Shown here: piece after piece, positions 59,212 through 64,000 of the stretch | How the letters are laid out: each line of letters begins with the position of its first letter | Numbering within the stretch: the first letter of the stretch is position 1 | Program-made: the position numbers and the translations under genes | The notes under the pieces: model-generated | What the model saw: the letters and a program-made list of their open reading frames with translations, nothing else | Databases searched by the model: none | Told to the model about the DNA's origin: nothing | NCBI RefSeq assembly: GCF_900142735.1 | Contig: NZ_FRBY01000005.1 | Coordinates: 536,422-600,421, forward strand | Length of the DNA: 64,000 nt | Direction of reading: 5' to 3' | Origin: Flavobacterium saccharophilum | Lineage (GTDB): Bacteria > Bacteroidota > Bacteroidia > Flavobacteriales > Flavobacteriaceae

Positions 59212-61629
59212 ATGCTAAAAAACTGGATCAACATATTTATTTATCACTTCAAAAACAACAAGTTCTTTACGGTCTTAAATGTTTTAGGATTATCAATAGG
59301 AATCGCGGGATTAATATTCGCACTACTTTACTGGAACGACGAACAAAGTTACAACGACTGGAACCCTGAAAAAGAGAATGTTTATCAAGTTTTGGTTAAA
59401 CTAAGCGATATGCCCGCCCTATCAGATTGTGCCTTATTCCTGAAACCGGCTTTAGACCAAGATCCAAATGTCAAATCTATACTATATGCTGATAGCTGGT
59501 ATCAAAAGGATAAAATTATTTACAAAGGAAAAAAGGAGTTTGTAGATAAAATTATCAATGTCGAACAAAATTTCTTTTCTTTTTTTCCTTTCACAATTAT
59601 TAAGGGCGATGCAATTTCAGGTATAAAAGATGATGCGAGTATTGCTATTTCAGATATTACGGCTAAAAGGATTTTTGGAAATGAAAACCCAATTGGAAAA
59701 CAAATAAAATGTTTTGACCAGCTGTTTTCTGTAAGGGCCGTGTACCATATTCCCGGAAATTCTTCGATTGCGCCAAATGTCATCATCAATAAAATGAAAC
59801 AATATACAACTTCCGGATTGACTGGTCCGTTTGTTTTAAAGTTATTATTAAAAGTAAAAGACCCGTCAAAAGTAGATCTTACAAGACAAAAACTCGAAAG
59901 AATTTACAACCACGACTTTATTGCGAGAATTGCCAAAGAAGCAGGTTTTACAGTCGAAGTTATGACTAAAAAAGTGGGTCATTTTACAGTTATCCTTGAA
60001 CCTTTATCAAAAGCCAGATTACATTCGATAATAGATGGTTATCCTGAAACACGAGGAAATTATCAGTTTTTAATAATCATGATGGGTCTGTCTCTTTTGA
60101 TTCTCATTTTGTCAATTGTTAATTACATCAATCTCGCAACTGCTAACGCCGTAAAACGGGCGAAAGAAGTTGGCGTACGTAAAATTTCGGGTGCATCAAA
60201 AGGTGATATTGTTAATCAGTTTCTTTTTGAAACAGTTTTAACCACGACTTTTTCTATTTTACTGGCGCTAGTAATTGTAGAGTTGACTTTGCCGTATTAC
60301 AACAACTTTTTAAACAAAAATCTTGTACTTCTTGCAAGTCAGTTTTACATGCAATTGATATTGATTTTTATCATTACAATTTTGACTGCAGGTTTATTTC
60401 CTGCCATTTATATATCCAATTTCGAAACGTTTAAAGTTTTGAAAGGAAACTTCGAAAGAAGCAAAAACGGTATCTGGCTACGCAACGGAATGCTTATTTT
60501 TCAGTTTGCCATTGCTGCCTTTTTTATTATTGGCTCCAATATCGTATACCAGCAAATTAAATATTTACAGAATAAAGATCTGGGTTTTAAGGGCGATCAG
60601 GTAATTTCGGTTTCTTTAAATTTTCCAGCGGTTGATTACCAGGGAGAAAATGCATCTCAAAATATTTACAACAAATACAACATCATAAAACAACAGCTCA
60701 GCAAAATTAAAGGCGTCGAACAGGTTTCTACGGGACTTATTACGTTTGATGGTTCAGACAATTCTATAGCGGGGGTTTTATACAATGATGAACTTTTTAA
60801 ACAACGCGTTATCCCTTTAGATTTTGGCATTTTTGAAATGCTGAACATCAAAATAATTAAGGGGAGAAATTTTGATAGAAAACTAGCTTCAGACACTATA
60901 AATTCAGTGATCATAAACGAAAGCGCATTAAAATTAATGAATATTAAAGATCCTATTGGCAAGGAACTTTTAATTCGAGAACAGAAATTAAAAATAATTG
61001 GTATTATTCAGGATTTCAACTTATTAAGTCCTGAATTAAAAGTGCCGCCAATTGCTTTTTACAATATCAAAATGTTTGGTATGACACAGAACATTAACAA
61101 AGTTTATGCAAAACTAAAACAGGATGATCTGGAAAATACGATTGCCAATATCGAAAAATTATGGTCGAAAGTTGATACCGAATATCCGTTTCAATATGAT
61201 TTCGTAGATAAAGAATATGCGAGAACCTATGAATCGTATGTGAAGCAAAAAAACTTGTTTTCACTGCTAAACATTGTAGTAATTCTAATTGCGCTTTTTG
61301 GCTTATTCGCTTTAGCATCATATTCGATACAAAGACGAATGAAAGAAATCGCCATCAGAAAAACGCTAGGCGCCGACACAAATGTTCTACTAAAAGAATT
61401 ATCCAAACAATATATTTTGTATTGTACCATTGGCTTTATAATCGCGTTGTTTCCCGTTTATTATTTACTAAACAAATGGCTCGAAAATTTTGCTTTTAGA
61501 ATTGATATCAGCATCATTCCGTTCGTTTTAGGATTTATTATTTTATTGGTTTTGACTTTAATAATTGTTCTTTCGAGAGCTTATTCAGCTACAAAAACAG
61601 ACGTTTTGAGATATTTAAAATACGAATAG
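59212..61629 (+). CDS. MacB/FtsX-type ABC permease, tandem copy 3
   Basis: The 805-residue third paralogue starts one base after the preceding stop (MLKNWINIFIYHFKNNKFFT). Its layout equals copies 1 and 2, with a diverged first periplasmic region (YQVLVKLSDMPALSDCALF) and a C-terminal FtsX module ASYSIQRRMKEIAIRKTLGA. A terminator follows at 61674, so the operon ends here. Confidence 0.9.
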   Translation: MLKNWINIFIYHFKNNKFFTVLNVLGLSIGIAGLIFALLYWNDEQSYNDWNPEKENVYQVLVKLSDMPALSDCALFLKPALDQDPNVKSILYADSWYQKDKIIYKGKKEFVDKIINVEQNFFSFFPFTIIKGDAISGIKDDASIAISDITAKRIFGNENPIGKQIKCFDQLFSVRAVYHIPGNSSIAPNVIINKMKQYTTSGLTGPFVLKLLLKVKDPSKVDLTRQKLERIYNHDFIARIAKEAGFTVEVMTKKVGHFTVILEPLSKARLHSIIDGYPETRGNYQFLIIMMGLSLLILILSIVNYINLATANAVKRAKEVGVRKISGASKGDIVNQFLFETVLTTTFSILLALVIVELTLPYYNNFLNKNLVLLASQFYMQLILIFIITILTAGLFPAIYISNFETFKVLKGNFERSKNGIWLRNGMLIFQFAIAAFFIIGSNIVYQQIKYLQNKDLGFKGDQVISVSLNFPAVDYQGENASQNIYNKYNIIKQQLSKIKGVEQVSTGLITFDGSDNSIAGVLYNDELFKQRVIPLDFGIFEMLNIKIIKGRNFDRKLASDTINSVIINESALKLMNIKDPIGKELLIREQKLKIIGIIQDFNLLSPELKVPPIAFYNIKMFGMTQNINKVYAKLKQDDLENTIANIEKLWSKVDTEYPFQYDFVDKEYARTYESYVKQKNLFSLLNIVVILIALFGLFALASYSIQRRMKEIAIRKTLGADTNVLLKELSKQYILYCTIGFIIALFPVYYLLNKWLENFAFRIDISIIPFVLGFIILLVLTLIIVLSRAYSATKTDVLRYLKYE

Positions 61630-61673
61630 AATAACTATAGATCCTTTAGAATAAATTATTAAATTTTAATTCC

Positions 61674-61706
61674 AAAAAACTCCCTGATTGATCAGGGAGT
61701 TTTTAA
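61674..61706. terminator. Terminator of the ABC operon
   Basis: The stem AAAAACTCCCTGAT / ATCAGGGAGTTTTT with a two-base loop centre lies between the operon and the facing LpxA-like gene. Confidence 0.85.
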
Positions 61707-61742
61707 ATTTTTTAAATGTCTTTCAATCTAAAAAAAAAGAAT

Positions 61743-62546
61743 TCACTTTAAAAAAGTTCCTTTTATAATTCCTCTTGTGGAGCCTTTTATAAAATTTAGT
61801 ATTAAATCTCGCTCTACAGTTTGTTCAAATTGACTTTCAATTAAATTCAATGCCAGAGTCGTATTACGCTTTTCTAAAAAAATAATCCTGTAAATTTCCT
61901 TTAGCTCATTTATTTTACTTTTTGTAAAACCTCTTCTTTTTAATCCCACAATATTTAAACCTACATAACTCAATGGATCACGCCCAACAGTTATATAGGG
62001 CGGAACATCTTTTACAACACGGCTTAAACCACTTACCATCGTATGTTCACCAATAACAGAAAACTGATGTATGGCTGTAAGGCCACTAATATTAACCCAA
62101 TCTCCCACTAAAACCTCACCAGCCATTCCAACACTAAATCCAATAATACAATTATTGCCAACAAAACAATCATGTCCAATATGAGCGTTAGACATAAATA
62201 AGTTATTGTTACCAATAGTAGTTTTCCCTTTTGATGAAGTACCTTTGTTAATCGTTACAAACTCCCTAATAATATTGTTCTTTCCAATTTCTAATAAAGT
62301 ATCTTCTCCTCTGTATTTTAAATCTTGTGGAACACCCCCTAGCACAGCTCCAGAATGTATTTGGCAATTTTCACCCATCCTTGTTCCACTAAGAATAGAA
62401 ACATTATTTCCAACCCAGCTATTATCACCAATTACTACATTATCCTCAATTGTACAGAAATTACCAATATGAACATTGTTGCCAATTACAGCATTTTTTC
62501 CTACTATAGTGTTATTTTTCAATTTGCGTTTATTTAATAAAAGCAA
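61743..62546 (-). CDS. LpxA-like UDP-GlcNAc O-acyltransferase, TTG start
   Basis: The protein of about 267 residues has hexapeptide repeats (VGKNAVIGNNVHIGNFCTIEDNVVIGDN) forming a left-handed beta helix, and the LpxA catalytic His in NAHIGHDCFVGNNC, then GLSRVVKDVPPYITVGRDPL and the helical C-terminal tail. LpxA starts lipid A synthesis by adding a 3-hydroxyacyl chain to UDP-GlcNAc. I infer an accessory copy, since lpxA normally lies with lpxC/fabZ. No ATG fits; the start is the TTG at 62546 (an in-frame stop lies 7-9 bases upstream). A Crp/Fnr gene precedes it by 38 bases. Confidence 0.85.
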   Translation of the reverse strand: MLLLNKRKLKNNTIVGKNAVIGNNVHIGNFCTIEDNVVIGDNSWVGNNVSILSGTRMGENCQIHSGAVLGGVPQDLKYRGEDTLLEIGKNNIIREFVTINKGTSSKGKTTIGNNNLFMSNAHIGHDCFVGNNCIIGFSVGMAGEVLVGDWVNISGLTAIHQFSVIGEHTMVSGLSRVVKDVPPYITVGRDPLSYVGLNIVGLKRRGFTKSKINELKEIYRIIFLEKRNTTLALNLIESQFEQTVERDLILNFIKGSTRGIIKGTFLK

Positions 62547-62584
62547 ATGTGATCAAAAAACAAATAATTTTTATTGATCTAAAG

Positions 62585-63148
62585 TCAACTAATTGATGTG
62601 CGAATTCTGCTTAAAGTTTCCTGGCTTACTCCAATTAATGAGGCAATATGTTTCATTTTACTTTTTAAAATGATCTGCGGAAACGATTCCAGAAGATACA
62701 AATATTTCTCCTGCGCATTCATTTGTCTGAAAACATGATGAAATTCATTAATCTTAGAAAGGTAAAGTCTAAGTTGCTTAATATGAAACTTTAAAAATAG
62801 CGGATATTTCAAAAGAATTATTTCATCCGGATACGATAAAGAATATACAATAGTTTCTTCACAAGCCTGAAAACTTTCAAATGAAGGTTTCTGTTCAAAA
62901 AAGCTGCTCAATGATGTCACAAATTGATTATCGGTATAGATCCATTTTGTTACTTCAGCACCATCCTCACTACAAAATCGTCGAATCGTACCTGCTTTAA
63001 TAAAATAAACCTTCCTGCATATCTTACCTTCTTCAACAATAAATTCACCCTTCTTAAACTTTTCAATAACAAAATACTTCTTTATTGCATCCTCTGTTTC
63101 CAGATCTAGTTCTTGAAAACTATTAATCACTTGAATTAACTCAACCAT
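62585..63148 (-). CDS. Crp/Fnr-family regulator upstream of the LpxA-like gene
   Basis: The 187-residue protein has the cyclic-nucleotide-binding-type roll (KGEFIVEEGKICRKVYFIKAGTIRRF, about 35-60) and a C-terminal HTH (SKMKHIASLIGVSQETLSRIRTSI). It is the same type as the protein at 42238, but is co-directional with the LpxA-like gene, 38 bases upstream. The pair may be an operon, with the regulator acting on it or on other envelope genes. Confidence 0.88.
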   Translation of the reverse strand: MVELIQVINSFQELDLETEDAIKKYFVIEKFKKGEFIVEEGKICRKVYFIKAGTIRRFCSEDGAEVTKWIYTDNQFVTSLSSFFEQKPSFESFQACEETIVYSLSYPDEIILLKYPLFLKFHIKQLRLYLSKINEFHHVFRQMNAQEKYLYLLESFPQIILKSKMKHIASLIGVSQETLSRIRTSIS

Positions 63149-63311
63149 ATCTACACTAATTTAGAGCTAATTTACCAATATAATTAAAGAATGTATTTTA
63201 AATTTATTAAGGTAAGTGATAATTCCGCCTACTAAATTTAATATTCAAGAAAAGAAACACGTTTACAATCATTCTGAAGAAAAAAATTAATAAAACAATT
63301 AAAGATAATTT

Positions 63312-63424
63312 GTGCGTTTCCCTCCGGGCCGGGCTGTCCGCTATATCTTTTGCGATTGATGTTTTGGTTTTAGAAAGAAGTCCGGGTTATCGCAAAAGGA
63401 TGCCGCTACCATCCCTAACGCAGT
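63312..63424 (+). ncRNA. Structured RNA-like element, copy 3 (Flavo-1-like?)
   Basis: The outer stem is GCGTT (63314-63318) / AACGC (63417-63421), covarying with GCGTG/CACGC in the other copies. Helix 2 is short here (CCC-TCC-GGG), and helix 3 is long (ATCTTTTGCGAT pairing ATCGCAAAAGGAT). Conserved strands are CGGGCTGTCCGC and GCCGCTACCATCCCTAACGC. The change of helix lengths with conserved junction bases fits a real RNA family. Confidence 0.6.
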
Positions 63425-63791
63425 CTACGATAAATTTGAAGTAATGTTTTCAGAAGAAATTCCAATTCTTAAATCACAAATTCCAACACAGATTGCAAAA
63501 GACTTGTTTTCACTTTCAGAAGAAACTTTATGCAGCAACCGCTATGTAACCGCAAAACGCACAATCCCGAAGCCTCGTGATTACTTACTAAAAACAACCG
63601 CAAACATTCCGATAAAAAAACCTTTGCGCTCTTTGCGTTTAAAAATCTTACCCAAAAAAACATAAGGATTTACTAAAGCTCGCAAAGTTATAACACATAG
63701 CCTTGCTAACTTACTAAAGACAACAGTAAACACTTCGATAAAAAGGCCTTCGCGTGCTTTGCGGTAAAAAACCAAAAGTGTAATAAAACAA

Positions 63792-63826
63792 AAAATCCCC
63801 ATCAAATAAATGATGAGGATTCTTAA
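63792..63826 (-). terminator. Terminator beyond the duplicated 5S tail
   Basis: On the minus strand the hairpin AATCCTCATCATTTATTTGAT with GATGGGGATT and a T run follows the duplicate 5S tail. Confidence 0.65.
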
Positions 63827-63875
63827 AAGAAAGGCGACGATCCCCGATAGTTATCGGGGGGCCCAGATAACTGCC
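63825..63875 (-). pseudogene. Broken copy of the 5S rRNA 3' tail with palindromic insert
   Basis: On the minus strand GGCAGTTATCTGGGC is followed by the palindrome CCCCGAT-AACT-ATCGGGG (63842-63859), then TCGTCGCCTTTCTT. The real 5S at 63926-64000 reads GCAGTTATGTGGGAGAG, then TATGTCGTCGCCTTTCTT. So the copy has the two ends of the 5S tail, with the middle replaced by a palindrome. It lies downstream of the real 5S terminator. Confidence 0.75.
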
Positions 63876-63889
63876 TATTTTGTAAAACA

Positions 63890-63922
63890 AAAAACCCTGT
63901 TTCGTTAGAAACAGGGTTTTCA
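63890..63922 (-). terminator. Terminator of the rrn operon
   Basis: The stem AAAACCCTGTTTC / GAAACAGGGTTTT with loop GTTA lies directly after the 5S gene on the minus strand. Confidence 0.85.
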
Positions 63923-63925
63923 AAA

Positions 63926-64000
63926 GAAAGGCGACGACATACTCTCCCACATAACTGCAGTACCATCTGCGCAGGCGGGCTTAACTACTCTGTTCGGGAT
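63926..64000 (-). rRNA. 5S ribosomal RNA, 3' part (gene runs out of the window)
   Basis: On the minus strand the sequence starts ATCCCGAACAGAGTAGTTAA, then GCCCGCCTGCGCAGATGGTA and GTGGGAGAGTATGTCGTCGC to the end, which are typical 5S 3' bases. The 5' part and the rest of the rrn operon lie right of the window, transcribed leftward. Confidence 0.92.

Larger units (their letters stand above)
63149..63925. other. Repeat-rich region without a convincing gene
   Basis: The span holds the third RNA-like element (63312-63424). Two related tracts follow (about 63584-63637 and 63709-63763), each with ACTTACTAAA..ACAAC, then CGATAAAAA..CCTT and GC-rich TTTGCG ends, a degenerate direct repeat about 125 bases apart. 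It also holds the duplicated 5S tail (63825-63875) and two terminators. Short open frames here have no family signature. Confidence 0.6.

Noticed and set aside
63444..63950. Several short frames near the window end
   Set aside because: They overlap repeat tracts and the 5S remnant and share no protein features.
1..64000. CRISPR array
   Set aside because: No regularly spaced direct repeats of 25-40 bases with unique spacers were seen; repeats here are palindromic or tandem and irregular.

Overview
The window is about 34% G+C by eye and looks like chromosomal DNA of a Flavobacterium-type member of the Bacteroidota. The pointers are TonB-dependent uptake genes, the TAnnTTTG promoter -7 box (with an upstream TTG at the best sites), Flavobacterium-like protein families, few Shine-Dalgarno sequences, and many palindromic intergenic repeats. 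I see no phage, conjugative element, intact insertion sequence or CRISPR array. Most of it is housekeeping and envelope-related DNA; the novelty lies in intergenic structure and RNA-gene remnants.

Layout, left to right. 1-5.7 kb: end of a PQQ-type sugar dehydrogenase, a YncD/PqqU-like TonB-dependent receptor, a helical unknown, then purK and purE. 5.8-9.8 kb: an unknown, an M3 oligopeptidase, a SanA/YdcF-like membrane protein and an orphan HicB-like antitoxin. 9.9-14 kb: a GbsR/MarR-type regulator followed by a compact operon (membrane protein, DUF2071, DCC-family, TIGR01777 epimerase), plus a separate SRPBCC protein. Identical AAACTTTCA-N8-TGAAAGTTT operators precede the regulator and the operon. 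14-24.2 kb: two membrane proteins (one UbiA-like), gcvP, a KAS III-like synthase, a methyltransferase, a GT2 glycosyltransferase, an MlaE/MlaF-type lipid ABC pair and a SprT-like protein.

24.3-36.5 kb: an exported unknown, an SDR, an M28 peptidase, an acyl-CoA dehydrogenase, a chalcone-isomerase-like protein, a Glu/Leu/Phe/Val dehydrogenase, TonB facing ExbD/ExbB across a repeat-packed 0.8 kb gap, folC, and a secreted protein with an internal duplication. 36.6-37.2 kb: tRNA-Val(UAC), a small GIY-YIG nuclease gene, and a tRNA-Val-derived remnant whose first bases supply the nuclease stop codon. 37.3-50.6 kb: accessory enzymes and regulators, including a duplicated AraC-operator-serine hydrolase module in which the second AraC gene has decayed.

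50.7-61.7 kb: a histidine kinase and sigma-54 activator divergent from an ABC ATPase with three tandem MacB/FtsX-type permeases; a palindromic activator site and a -24/-12-like promoter lie between them. 61.7-64 kb: an extra LpxA-like acyltransferase with a Crp/Fnr regulator, repeats, a broken copy of the 5S rRNA 3' tail, and the 3' part of a real 5S rRNA on the minus strand, so an rrn operon continues to the right.

Recurring themes are three copies of a multi-helix RNA-like element (at 18.4, 33.1 and 63.4 kb, perhaps the Flavo-1 family), four palindromic 'attcctcgttcctcgg'-type repeats, and short CCGA/TCGG palindromes lodged inside tRNA and 5S fragments.
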